Shown here piece by piece: positions 17,832 through 26,063 of a stretch of 64,000 nt of DNA; the first letter of the stretch is position 1, and every line of letters begins with the position of its first letter. The DNA is from Akkermansiaceae bacterium (lineage in GTDB: Bacteria; Verrucomicrobiota; Verrucomicrobiia; Verrucomicrobiales; Akkermansiaceae), in contig JALOTY010000006.1 in the NCBI GenBank assembly GCA_025457665.1, positions 1-64,000 on the forward strand, in the 5' to 3' direction. The notes under the pieces were generated by a model. It was not told where the DNA came from. It did not search any database and was given only the letters and a program-made list of their open reading frames with translations. The position numbers were made by a program, and so were the translations under genes.

Positions 17832-19264
17832 AACAACTCGTTTCGATAGTGATTTATCTAACAAGCCTTGCCGCAATGGCGCAAGGGGATGCCGCCAAGC
17901 AACTCGCCGAGGCACGCAAGGAGCTGGAGGAGACCCGTGCCGAATACACGGCCATGCGCACGGACCTCTTTCGTCAAATCAATGTGCTGGATGACAAGGC
18001 CATCGAACTTGGCAGGGAGCTCCGCGAACTCGAAAGGGAAGCCGAGCTTCGCACCAATCGTCGCGAGGCCCTCAGGCGCGAGATCGAAGGGCGCAAGGCG
18101 GGCTTTGATTACACCACGGGCATCCTCAACCAGTATGCCGATGCCCTCCTGACGCGATTGCATCCGGCGGAAAACCAGCTTTACAAATCCCGGATCGATG
18201 ATGCCGCCGCGAAAGCCGGTGCGGCGGCGGATGACCATCAGGCCGAGCTGGAGCAGCGACTCGTCGGCGCTCGTGCGGGCATCGAGCGGCTTGGCTCGGT
18301 GATTGGCGGGCATCGCTTCGAAGGCGAAGGCCTGCGCAATGGCAGTGAGGCGATTCGCGGACGCTTCCTGGTTCTTGGTCCCTCCGTTTACATGGCAGGC
18401 GAGGATGGCAAATTCGAAGGGGTATCCACCTTTACGGCCGGTGCCACCGCGCTGCCCACCCTGGTCGCCCTGAAGAACGCAGAAAATGGAGCCATCACCC
18501 GTGCCGTGGACAGTGGGGAAGGGGAGCTTCCCTTGGATGCTTCGATGGGCAAGGCCCTTGAAGTCGAAGCGGCTGAGGAAAGCCTCATGGAAACCATCGA
18601 GGCCGGCGGCATGGTCGGCCATGCGATCCTTCTGCTCGGTGCGGTCGCCTTTGGCCTTACCCTTTTCAAGGTCTTCGAAATCGTCCGCTTCCCGATTCCT
18701 TCGCGTCGTGTGATCAATGATATTCTCGACGATCTCATCGCCAAACGGATCGATGAAGCAAAGGCCAAAGCCGCGGTCCTGCCCGGCATGGGTGGTGAGC
18801 TTGTCCGCACCGGAGTCGAGCGTTTCTATGAAAAACGCCGGGTGCTTGAAGAAGCGCTCTTCGAAAAGCTGGTGGTCATCAAGCCGCGTCTGGACCGCTT
18901 CCTCCCCTTCCTCGGTCTCACTGCCGCCGCCGCCCCTCTGATGGGTCTGTTAGGCACCGTGCTTGGCATCATCAAGACCTTCAAGGCCATGGCGCTGTAT
19001 GGATCGGGCAACCAGAAGGCTTTCACCGAAGGCATCTCCGAAGCGCTCATCACCACGGCGGAAGGTCTCATTGTCGCGATTCCCGTGCTCGTGCTCCATG
19101 GCCTGATGAAGAGCCTCGCACGGGGCAAGTTTTCGGAAGCCGAGAGTGTCGCCATGGCCCTCATGAATGGCACTACCGAATTGCCCGGACGCGATGAGAA
19201 ATCGGAGGCCACCCGTGACGATGGATCCGATGATGATGCCGATCTGGTCATGCAGCCCGCCTGA
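17828..19264 (+). CDS. TtpC-like MotA/TolQ/ExbB protein with long periplasmic coiled coil
   Basis: This 478-residue protein has a signal sequence (MKQLVSIVIYLTSLAAMAQG), a long periplasmic coiled-coil domain (about 22-110) and a small globular domain. A transmembrane helix lies near 262-285 (GHAILLLGAVAFGLTLFKVFEIV). The MotA/TolQ/ExbB proton-channel domain spans about 340-450 with the core motifs LTAAAAPLMGLLGTVLGIIKTF and ISEALITTAEGLIVAIPVL. ExbB alone is about 200-240 residues, so the large N-terminal extension marks this as the TtpC type, an essential fourth partner in Vibrio TonB2 systems. It lies between DUF3450 and a normal-length ExbB, as in those operons. A CTGTTAGG octamer falls in the codons of the GLLGTV motif. 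Confidence 0.9.
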   Translation: MKQLVSIVIYLTSLAAMAQGDAAKQLAEARKELEETRAEYTAMRTDLFRQINVLDDKAIELGRELRELEREAELRTNRREALRREIEGRKAGFDYTTGILNQYADALLTRLHPAENQLYKSRIDDAAAKAGAAADDHQAELEQRLVGARAGIERLGSVIGGHRFEGEGLRNGSEAIRGRFLVLGPSVYMAGEDGKFEGVSTFTAGATALPTLVALKNAENGAITRAVDSGEGELPLDASMGKALEVEAAEESLMETIEAGGMVGHAILLLGAVAFGLTLFKVFEIVRFPIPSRRVINDILDDLIAKRIDEAKAKAAVLPGMGGELVRTGVERFYEKRRVLEEALFEKLVVIKPRLDRFLPFLGLTAAAAPLMGLLGTVLGIIKTFKAMALYGSGNQKAFTEGISEALITTAEGLIVAIPVLVLHGLMKSLARGKFSEAESVAMALMNGTTELPGRDEKSEATRDDGSDDDADLVMQPA

Positions 19265-19275
19265 ACGAAAAGCCC

Positions 19276-19878
19276 ATGCCGTCGATTTTCCAGGAAGCAC
19301 TCGATGCCTTCATCACGGGCGGGGGCATCATGTACATGCTCGGCGGCGTCGCCTTCATTCTCTACGCCACGGCATTCGCCGCGCTTGCCTATGTCACCCG
19401 GGGAAATCTCAACTCCAAATCCTCACCGAGTTGGCCACAATGGCTGGATGATCCCTCCATGGCTCCCGGGCGATTGGGCGAGGCCCTGAGATACGTGCTT
19501 CATGGCGATCGCCTCACCGTGAAAATCGTTCAGCGGCGTTTTGCAGAGATCCGCACAAATCTGGTCTCCGCGATCGATCGGCGGCTGATGGTGGTGAACA
19601 CCCTTACCGCCGCCGCTCCTCTCGCGGGTCTGTTGGGAACCGTCATGGGCATGCTGACGATGTTTTCCGGCCTTGCGAAAGGACGTGGACAAGCCGGCAT
19701 GCAGGCCGTGGCGAACGGGATGCAGGAAGCCCTGATCACCACGCAAACCGGGCTGACCATCGCCCTTCCCGGACTCTTCATCGCCCTCATGGTCAAAGCC
19801 CGCAGGGATGCCGTGGCGGCCACGCTCGTGCGGCTCGAATCCCTCATTCTCACCACCCGTTTCCACCGCGAACCCTGA
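19276..19878 (+). CDS. exbB: ExbB proton channel subunit
   Basis: This 200-residue MotA/TolQ/ExbB protein has three predicted membrane segments: about 12-37 ([20 protein letters not shown]), then [27 protein letters not shown], and [25 protein letters not shown]. Length and motifs fit ExbB, the pentameric proton channel that couples proton flow to TonB movement together with ExbD. It starts 11 bp after the ttpC-like gene and precedes exbD by 7 bp. The first transmembrane segment lacks the long periplasmic domain of its upstream neighbour. Confidence 0.92.
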   Translation: MPSIFQEALDAFITGGGIMYMLGGVAFILYATAFAALAYVTRGNLNSKSSPSWPQWLDDPSMAPGRLGEALRYVLHGDRLTVKIVQRRFAEIRTNLVSAIDRRLMVVNTLTAAAPLAGLLGTVMGMLTMFSGLAKGRGQAGMQAVANGMQEALITTQTGLTIALPGLFIALMVKARRDAVAATLVRLESLILTTRFHREP

Positions 19879-19885
19879 TATCACG

Positions 19886-20296
19886 ATGTTTGGCAGAAGT
19901 CTTGGCGATGACGGCGACGAGGAGGTCCATATCGACCTTTCCTCGATGATCGACTGTATCTTCATCCTCCTCATCTTCTTCATCGTTTCCACCGTCTTCG
20001 TGGAAGAAACGGGCGTGAAGGTGAACAAGCCTGATGTGGGCGCGGCGGCCAGCGCATTGGACAGCAATTCCATCCTCCTCGCCGTGACCAAGGACGACAA
20101 GGTGTTTTATGGCGGAGAAAGCATCGGCGTTCAGGGAGTGATCGGAAAGATCAAGCCGCTGCTTACCGAGACTCCGGATATGCCGGTGATCATCCAGGGG
20201 GACAAGGATGCCAGTCACGGCACCGTCCAGCGGGTGCATGGTCAGGCCATGCTTGCCGGTGCGCAGAAAGACAACATTTCGATTTCCACGAAGTAA
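19886..20296 (+). CDS. exbD: ExbD proton channel subunit
   Basis: This 136-residue single-pass protein starts [15 protein letters not shown]. The key membrane aspartate lies in the helix [23 protein letters not shown] at about Asp23, the proton-carrying residue of ExbD/TolR. A small periplasmic domain follows ([17 protein letters not shown]) with the usual beta-alpha layout. The start at 19886 was chosen over an in-frame extension that overlaps exbB. The TonB gene starts immediately after the stop codon. Confidence 0.92.
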   Translation: MFGRSLGDDGDEEVHIDLSSMIDCIFILLIFFIVSTVFVEETGVKVNKPDVGAAASALDSNSILLAVTKDDKVFYGGESIGVQGVIGKIKPLLTETPDMPVIIQGDKDASHGTVQRVHGQAMLAGAQKDNISISTK

Positions 20297-20950
20297 TTGA
20301 AACGCAAGCTCCACGTTTATCGGCCCCCGCGCGGGCGCTACTCCGCGGCCTTCGCGATCCTCGGCGGGATCATTGCGACGGTCGCGGTGTTCGTGGCCAT
20401 TCCCCTTTCACAGAAGCTTGCGGAGTCCCTGGATCCGGTCGTCGTTGCCGTGCCAGAGACGGTCATCGAACCCCCGGAGGATTTCAGTGTCGAAATCGAA
20501 GCCCCGCCGGAAGAAGTCGAAGACACCCCGCCGGAGGAACCGATGGAAGAGCCTTCCAACCTCGATCTCGGCATGGACCTCGGTGATCTCAGCGTCGGCA
20601 CCGGCGGGGGTTTCGTGGTGGAAATCCCGAAGTTCGCCATGCGCGGTGGGGACGATGCCTTTGGTGCCGGTGATCTCGATAGCCCGCCGCAACCCGTCGC
20701 CAAATCCCAGCCGGTTTATCCCAGCAAACTTCTCAGCAAGGGCATCGGCGGACGGGTGGTGGTGGAAGTCGTGGTCGATGCCACCGGCAAGATATCCAGC
20801 GCCAAAGTGCGCAACAGCTCGGGCAACCGAGACCTTGATGAGGCGGCGCTCAAAGCCGTGCGCAAGTGGCGTTTTCGACCCGCTGTGCAGGGTGGCAAGA
20901 AGGCTCGGGCGACGGCTCTGGTCCCATTTGATTTCGAAGTGAAGCGATGA
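20297..20950 (+). CDS. tonB: TonB energy-transducing protein
   Basis: A TTG at 20297, directly after the exbD stop, starts a 217-residue protein. A transmembrane anchor lies at about 15-36 (SAAFAILGGIIATVAVFVAI). The periplasmic spacer is strongly acidic (EAPPEEVEDTPPEEPMEEP) rather than the Pro-Lys type of E. coli TonB. The C-terminal TonB domain at about 135-217 is typical: PVYPSKLLSKGIGGRVVVEV, DATGKI, DLDEAALKAVRKWRFRPA. It transfers ExbB/ExbD proton energy to TonB-dependent receptors, presumably including the one at 9763. The TTG start and the 4-bp ATGA overlap with the next gene point to tight translational control. Confidence 0.92.
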   Translation: MKRKLHVYRPPRGRYSAAFAILGGIIATVAVFVAIPLSQKLAESLDPVVVAVPETVIEPPEDFSVEIEAPPEEVEDTPPEEPMEEPSNLDLGMDLGDLSVGTGGGFVVEIPKFAMRGGDDAFGAGDLDSPPQPVAKSQPVYPSKLLSKGIGGRVVVEVVVDATGKISSAKVRNSSGNRDLDEAALKAVRKWRFRPAVQGGKKARATALVPFDFEVKR

Positions 20951-22485
20951 ACATGAATCCGCGAATGAAGGCGATCCGATGCCATGGAATGAAGCGATGG
21001 GCCCTGCTGCTGGCGGGTGCCTGTCTGGGAGCGCCGGCCATGGCCGAAAAGATCATCCCGCCCTCGAACCTTTTCCGCGATCCCGCCTTCGTGCAGGACT
21101 TTGTGGGAAGTTATGGGTTCCATTCCGAAGTCGAGCCCAAGGTCAGCACTGCGGAAAGCCGCGAGCTTCTGAAAATCCAGGAGCTTTTCGAAGCGGGGAA
21201 ATTCATTGAAGCCGAGCAATCGCTCGTGGCCTTCATCAAGGAAACCGAGGCTCCCACCGACCCGGAGAAGCAGCCACAGAAGATCAGTGCCGCCATGGTC
21301 TTTGTGCTCGGCAACCTCTATTTCTCGGCCGATCGCCCCGAAGAAGCCCGCCGCGCCTTTCTTGAGGCCATTCGCCGTTTCCCGAAATTCCGCCGCGCCC
21401 ATGTGAATCTGGGTTATCTCTATGTTTCCAAGGAAGAATTCGACAAGGCCATGGGCCATTTCCAGGAAGCCATCGGCCTCGGTGAGGGAAATGCCCGTGT
21501 CTTCGGACTCCTGGGATATTGTTATCTTCTCAAACAACAGGCCGTGGCGGCGGAAAATGCCTATCGCCAGGCCTATCTTCTCGACCCCACATCGAAGGAT
21601 TGGAAACTCGGACTCGCGCAGGCACTGATTCAGCAGGAGAACTTCACGGAAGCCTCTTCCCTGCTCGGCACCTTGATCGAGGAAAACCCGGAGGATGCGC
21701 AGCTTTGGCTCCAGCAGACCCAGGCACTGCTGGCCCAGGAAAGGAAAATGGAGGCCGCCGTCAACCTTGAGATTCTGCGGATGAAAGGTCAGGCAGGGAT
21801 CTCCGAACTGAACCTGTTAGGCAATCTCTACATGGACCAGGGCGAACCGCAGCTCGCGCTTTTCGCCTATCTCGCCGCCCTCGAGAAGTCCCCGACCCTC
21901 GATGTGGATATGGCGCTGAAATCCGCGAAGATCCTCAATGACTACGGCTTTCCCGACAAGGCCGCGGCTTTTGTTGCCCAGGTCCGCTCCAAGGGCGGTG
22001 AATCGCTGGCGGCAGATGACAAGGTCCGTATCGATCTCATCGAAGTCCGCATTGCCCGTGCCGATGGCGATCTGGCCCGCGTGGGGGCCTTGCTGGAGGA
22101 CCTCCTCAAGCGCGATCCTGCCAATGGCGAGGTGCTGCTCGAACTCGGCAAGCACTATGACAACCTCGCGAAGGAGGAAGAGGACGAGGAAAAACGCCGT
22201 GGCTATCTCGTTCAGGCGAAGTCCCGACTCCAAGTCGCCGCAGGGCGTGAGGGTGAAATCGGCTATGGGGGGAATCTCGCCCTTGGCCAGCTTTTGACCC
22301 GTGAGCTCGATTACATCAAAGCCATGCCCTATCTCGAAAAGGCGCTGGAGATGAAGCCGAATGACAATCTGAAATCCTATGTCGGCAAGGTCCGCCGCGC
22401 GGCCGACCGACAACAGCAACGCGAGGACCGCGAAGCCGCCGAACGCGCCCTGAAGGACAAGGAGCGCGAGGAGAAAGCCAAATGA
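20947..22485 (+). CDS. TPR-repeat protein of the TonB2-like operon
   Basis: This 512-residue protein has a short N-terminal extension before the signal sequence MKRWALLLAGACLGAPAMA. The real start may therefore be the ATG at 20989, although the ATG at 20947 overlaps the tonB stop. At least seven TPR units are visible, for example AMVFVLGNLYFSADRPEEARRAF, RAHVNLGYLYVSKEEFDKAMGHF and VFGLLGYCYLLKQQAVAAENAY. The C-terminus is a highly charged helix rich in Arg, Glu and Lys. A TPR gene directly after tonB is typical of TonB2/TtpC operons, where it is thought to assist the complex. It is probably periplasmic. Confidence 0.88.
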   Translation: MNMNPRMKAIRCHGMKRWALLLAGACLGAPAMAEKIIPPSNLFRDPAFVQDFVGSYGFHSEVEPKVSTAESRELLKIQELFEAGKFIEAEQSLVAFIKETEAPTDPEKQPQKISAAMVFVLGNLYFSADRPEEARRAFLEAIRRFPKFRRAHVNLGYLYVSKEEFDKAMGHFQEAIGLGEGNARVFGLLGYCYLLKQQAVAAENAYRQAYLLDPTSKDWKLGLAQALIQQENFTEASSLLGTLIEENPEDAQLWLQQTQALLAQERKMEAAVNLEILRMKGQAGISELNLLGNLYMDQGEPQLALFAYLAALEKSPTLDVDMALKSAKILNDYGFPDKAAAFVAQVRSKGGESLAADDKVRIDLIEVRIARADGDLARVGALLEDLLKRDPANGEVLLELGKHYDNLAKEEEDEEKRRGYLVQAKSRLQVAAGREGEIGYGGNLALGQLLTRELDYIKAMPYLEKALEMKPNDNLKSYVGKVRRAADRQQQREDREAAERALKDKEREEKAK

Positions 22486-23807
22486 TATCCGCCATGAAAA
22501 CCATTTCTTTGCTGACCATCGCTGCCAGTCTCATCGCGACTGCGGCGGCCAATGAGGCACTCGATATCCTTGAAAAAAACAAGGCGGTCGAAGGTGTCGC
22601 CACTCCCCCCTTGGCTGACGGTGAAGCGGAAGCCGAAGAGTTGGCGGAAGATGCGCCGCCTCCGGTCTGGAAAGAGAAGACCTGGTCGCCCTCGCCACTG
22701 GATGCCGTGTGGTCGCGTGCCGTGCTTTATGATAACCCGGACGATCCCTGGCTCCAACAGCTTGCCATCATGGGACTCTTCGACTTCCGCGGTTCGTGGG
22801 GGGAGATGGATGTCGAGGGTGGAAATGCCGTGGATCTCGACATGGTCCGCACCCGACGCGCCCGCCTCGGCGCACGCATGAAAATTTTCGGCAATACCGA
22901 AATCGAAGCCGTCGGCGAAATGGCCGGCAGCGCGGACTTTCAACGGATCGAAAGGCTCAAGGCACGGACCCAGCTTCCGGCTGATACCGCTGTGGAATAT
23001 GGCAAATTCCGCCCGCGTTTCGGCATCGAGGGGTCGAAGGATCCTTCGCAGCTCCTCACGCCTGAACGATCGCTCCTGACTTCCATGCTCATGCCATCGG
23101 AAACGCTGGGCGTCTGGTTCACCCATCAGCGCAAGCAGTGGAACTACGGGCTCGGATGGTTTTCGGGCGACAATGACCGTTTCATCCCGGGCTTCGATGG
23201 GTCGGGCTTCATCACTGCGAATCTCGCTTATGACGCAGTGGAGAGAAGCGAGGGCGGCGGGGTGATGCGCAGTCGCTGGACCTTGGATTACATTCACAAT
23301 TTGGAACAATCCTCCAGCCGTGCGCTTCCCCGCTACAACGTGGGCGGGCTCAACGCAGTCAATGGCCCCCAAGGCCCGATCATCAATCCCGCGTTCCGCC
23401 ACCTCTTTGCCACCGGAATCGAACTCGAAGGCGAGCGCTTCGGCTTCGAAGGGGAATTCATTCTTTCGAATGGCGATCTCAACGCTTGGGGGATGACGCT
23501 CACGCCAAGTTATTGGGTGCTGCCCGAGCGCCTGAAACTTGTGGCTCGCTACCACTATGCCGATACGGACCAGCCTGCGGGATTGATCGGCGGACTGGGG
23601 GTCGGGTCCGATCCGCTCTTCGATGCCTCACCGGTCTTCGTGGGCGACGAGTTCCACTCCTTCTATCTGGGTGCGAATGTCCATCTCTATCAGGACAAGA
23701 TGATCCTGATGAATGGTGTCGAATACGCCCGCATGAAGGATGTGAGCGGCGCCGGTTTCAACAGCGACGGTTGGATCTGGCATTCCGGCGCAAGGATTTC
23801 CTTCTGA
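22482..23807 (+). CDS. OprP/OprO-like outer-membrane porin
   Basis: The 441-residue product has a signal peptide (MKTISLLTIAASLIATAAA, after four extra residues). A short acidic region precedes a barrel with alternating aromatic strands such as RTRRARLGARMKIFGNTEIEAVGEM, VEYGKFRPRFGIEG and HSFYLGANVHLYQDKMILMNGVEYARM. It ends WIWHSGARISF with a terminal Phe, typical of outer-membrane barrels. The layout resembles the phosphate-selective OprP/OprO family, but ligand selectivity cannot be read from the sequence. Its ATG overlaps the stop of the TPR gene, placing a porin inside the TonB operon. Confidence 0.82.
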   Translation: MISAMKTISLLTIAASLIATAAANEALDILEKNKAVEGVATPPLADGEAEAEELAEDAPPPVWKEKTWSPSPLDAVWSRAVLYDNPDDPWLQQLAIMGLFDFRGSWGEMDVEGGNAVDLDMVRTRRARLGARMKIFGNTEIEAVGEMAGSADFQRIERLKARTQLPADTAVEYGKFRPRFGIEGSKDPSQLLTPERSLLTSMLMPSETLGVWFTHQRKQWNYGLGWFSGDNDRFIPGFDGSGFITANLAYDAVERSEGGGVMRSRWTLDYIHNLEQSSSRALPRYNVGGLNAVNGPQGPIINPAFRHLFATGIELEGERFGFEGEFILSNGDLNAWGMTLTPSYWVLPERLKLVARYHYADTDQPAGLIGGLGVGSDPLFDASPVFVGDEFHSFYLGANVHLYQDKMILMNGVEYARMKDVSGAGFNSDGWIWHSGARISF

Positions 23808-23856
23808 ACTGCTTTTCCGCCCTTGCGTGAGTTCGATTCGGGAGGATGATGACGCC

Positions 23857-24402
23857 ATGAAAATCGCCATCATTCCTGGTAGTGCCCGCAAGGACTCGGT
23901 GAATCGCAAGCTCGCCCTTGTCGCTGCATCGGTGGCGAAGGAATTGGGGCACGAGGTGGATGTCATTGATCCCCGCGTGTCCATGCTGCCACTTTACGAC
24001 CAGGACCTGGAAGCCGAGGCTTTTCCTGCCGTGGCAGATGAGATCAAGGCGAGGATGAAGTCGGCCGATGCCTTGGTCTTCTGTTCGCCGGAATACAATT
24101 CATCGGTCACGCCCTTGCTGAAGAATCTCATTGATTGGACCAGTCGGCCATCCGCGGAGGGCGAGAATCCTTTGGAAGCCTACTCAGGAAAAAAGGCAGC
24201 GCTTCTCGCTGCCTCGCCCGGGGCTTTGGGCGGTCTGCGCGGTCTTGTTGCCCTCTGCTCCATCCTTGGCAACATCGGCGTCTGGGTTTCCCCGAAACAG
24301 CACGCCATCGGCGCGGCTTACGGGAAATTCGACGATGCCGGCCAACTCACCGATCCCCGCGACCTCGACCAGATCCGCGTTGTCTTGGCGGCGCTGGGGT
24401 GA
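23857..24402 (+). CDS. NADPH-dependent FMN reductase family protein
   Basis: The start MKIAIIPGSARKDSVNRKL at 23857 has a good ribosome-binding site (GGAGG at 23841-23845) and gives 181 residues. GSARKDSVN is the FMN phosphate-binding loop. SPEYNSSVTPLLKNLIDWTSR is the second flavin-contact motif of NADPH-dependent FMN reductases of the ArsH/YieF/ChrR group. Such enzymes reduce FMN, quinones or chromate using NAD(P)H, and the physiological substrate here is unknown. It stands 49 bp after the porin gene and has no obvious operon link to its neighbours. Confidence 0.88.
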   Translation: MKIAIIPGSARKDSVNRKLALVAASVAKELGHEVDVIDPRVSMLPLYDQDLEAEAFPAVADEIKARMKSADALVFCSPEYNSSVTPLLKNLIDWTSRPSAEGENPLEAYSGKKAALLAASPGALGGLRGLVALCSILGNIGVWVSPKQHAIGAAYGKFDDAGQLTDPRDLDQIRVVLAALG

Positions 24403-24454
24403 TGGGGTTGGAAATGGATGGACGCATCAGGATTTCCAGCGAAGTTACGGGGCC

Positions 24455-25492
24455 ATGAAGATACTCAATCCCGTTTGCGGTCGTTCCCTTGTCCTCCTCT
24501 GGGTCTCTGGATCTTTCCTGCATGGGGAGGTGCGGGAGTGGACGAACTCGGAGGGGAGGGTGATTGAGGCCGAGTATGTCCGAAGTGATGACACCCACGT
24601 CACCCTCAGGATGAACGACCGTGAGTTTACCTTTGCCTTGGACAAGTTGTCCGAAGAGGATCGGGAATTTGTCGCATCCCGGAAAGAGGAATCCGCATCC
24701 GGCGGGGTCGATGCCAAGACGGGATGGCTCGATCATGTCGAGATCAACCACCCGGCCTTTCCTGACGTGAAGGGTTATCTGGAGAGTGCGAACGCGAAAG
24801 CGGTTTACAAGGCTTTCGAGTCGGGAAACTTTCCCCAGACATGGAAGGCAAATCGCGGCACGATTGAGGAAATGTTCAGTTATGAAGATGGGGCGATGAT
24901 TGTCTATGTTCCCGAGGACTACGGTCCGGCCAAGCCCCCAGGGGTCTATCTGCACATCAGCCCAGGTGATGGGGGAGAGGGGATTCGCGATTATATCCCC
25001 GTGATGGACGGGCTATCGCTGATCTACGTTAGCCCCAAGGGCACTTCCAACAATCAGCCCATGCTCCGCAGGGTGAAGCTGGCGGTGGATGCGCTGGCGA
25101 CGGTGAAGGAACAATGGCAAATCGATGAACAGCGGGTCGTTGTGGGCGGGCTTTCCGGTGGCGGGCATATCGCGATGCTGACCCATGCGATGTTTCCCGA
25201 ATGGTTCCGTGGATCCGTGAGTCATGCTGCGCAAAGTTATCTTCCGAGCGGGCAAAGTGTCGGGCATTTTCCCGGGTTGACGGAGCGGGATCTCACAGGC
25301 AGGGAGTTCAAGGACCATAAGTGGGTGGTGGTTTCCGGGAACAAGGACTTCAACTATCAGGAAATCCTTAAATCCGGTGAAGTCTGGAAGGATTCACGGG
25401 CGGAGTATCGATTCATCGATGTCCCCGATATGGGTCACACCAATGCCCCGCCCCAAGCACTCGAGGAGGCGCTGAAATGGATCGGCCTTTGA
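24455..25492 (+). CDS. Secreted SHD1-domain alpha/beta-hydrolase (esterase-like)
   Basis: The start MKILNPVCGRSLVLLW at 24455 gives 345 residues with a signal peptide. Residues about 25-75 (VREWTNSEGRVIEAEYV to KLSEEDREFV) are an SHD1-like domain, frequent in planctomycetes and verrucomicrobia. The rest is an alpha/beta-hydrolase of the PHB-depolymerase/feruloyl-esterase style: strand VYLHISPGDGG, nucleophile elbow GLSGGG and a C-terminal DMGHTNAPP that supplies the catalytic histidine. The substrate is unknown, with ester bonds in polysaccharides or polyesters most likely. A longer in-frame ORF starting at 24131 was rejected because it overlaps the reductase gene. Confidence 0.82.
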   Translation: MKILNPVCGRSLVLLWVSGSFLHGEVREWTNSEGRVIEAEYVRSDDTHVTLRMNDREFTFALDKLSEEDREFVASRKEESASGGVDAKTGWLDHVEINHPAFPDVKGYLESANAKAVYKAFESGNFPQTWKANRGTIEEMFSYEDGAMIVYVPEDYGPAKPPGVYLHISPGDGGEGIRDYIPVMDGLSLIYVSPKGTSNNQPMLRRVKLAVDALATVKEQWQIDEQRVVVGGLSGGGHIAMLTHAMFPEWFRGSVSHAAQSYLPSGQSVGHFPGLTERDLTGREFKDHKWVVVSGNKDFNYQEILKSGEVWKDSRAEYRFIDVPDMGHTNAPPQALEEALKWIGL

Positions 25493-26063
25493 GGTCCGGA
25501 TTTCGGCGATCCCACCCCCTGGGCTTGGATCATTAGGGGAGGCCGCATCGCGGCAATCCCGGGGGTTTCGCCCAAGAAACAAACCTCTTCGAGAGAGGAC
25601 AGGGCGGGGATGGAGCCGTCCCGATGAAGATCGAAGCAGGAAATGAACCTGCGCCTCTGAAGATCAAGGCACGGATGCTGCTGGTAAGAGAGCTCATTGA
25701 GGCAATCCCCAATCTCCAGCCGAAAAAAGAAACCTTGGCAACATAGGCCGAATCGCCATGATCTGCTGCGGAAAAGGGCATTTTCGAACCCCCTCGTATT
25801 TGCTCAATCCCGGCACGGCCAGGAGCTTTTCCCTCCCCACGCGTCGCCCTCCCATTTCTGAAGCGCTTTTGCCACCCTTTTTCCCCATCATCCACCATTT
25901 CCCGTCCTCCGGTTCCGCCCAATGGCTGTTTGACGGCTCATTTCCCCCAAGTCCAATCAGCCAAGTCTCTAAGCCCAAAGGGTTGCGAAGTGCTTTGACG
26001 GCATCTCAACACTCATTTCCCAGGGGTTTGTGTAAGCTCAATCCCGATCATTCTTTCACCAAT
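25493..26063. other. 571-bp intergenic region before the giant gene
   Basis: No convincing gene, RNA or promoter is visible. Sequence GC is lower towards 25800-26060. Open frames on both strands here have no recognised domain, lack plausible start sites and look like chance frames. The only short frame that reads like protein is listed separately at 25624. Any promoter of the 11.5-kb gene should lie here, but no clear -35/-10 pair was found. Confidence 0.5.
25624..25746 (+). CDS. Possible small protein or gene remnant (40 aa)
   Basis: The frame begins MKIEAGNEPAPLKIKARMLL, continues VRELIEAIPNLQPKK and ends at TAG 25744-25746. It stays open upstream to 25537. The amphipathic helix with spaced Leu, Arg and Glu looks more protein-like than the surrounding frames. 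The family is not recognised, and no good ribosome-binding site is seen. It could be a small gene, the tail of a degraded gene or chance. Confidence 0.2.
   Translation: MKIEAGNEPAPLKIKARMLLVRELIEAIPNLQPKKETLAT

Noticed and set aside
25533..25978. Two overlapping minus-strand frames before the giant gene
   Set aside because: They have no domain, no good start site and unusual Trp/Gly/Lys composition, consistent with chance frames in an intergenic region.
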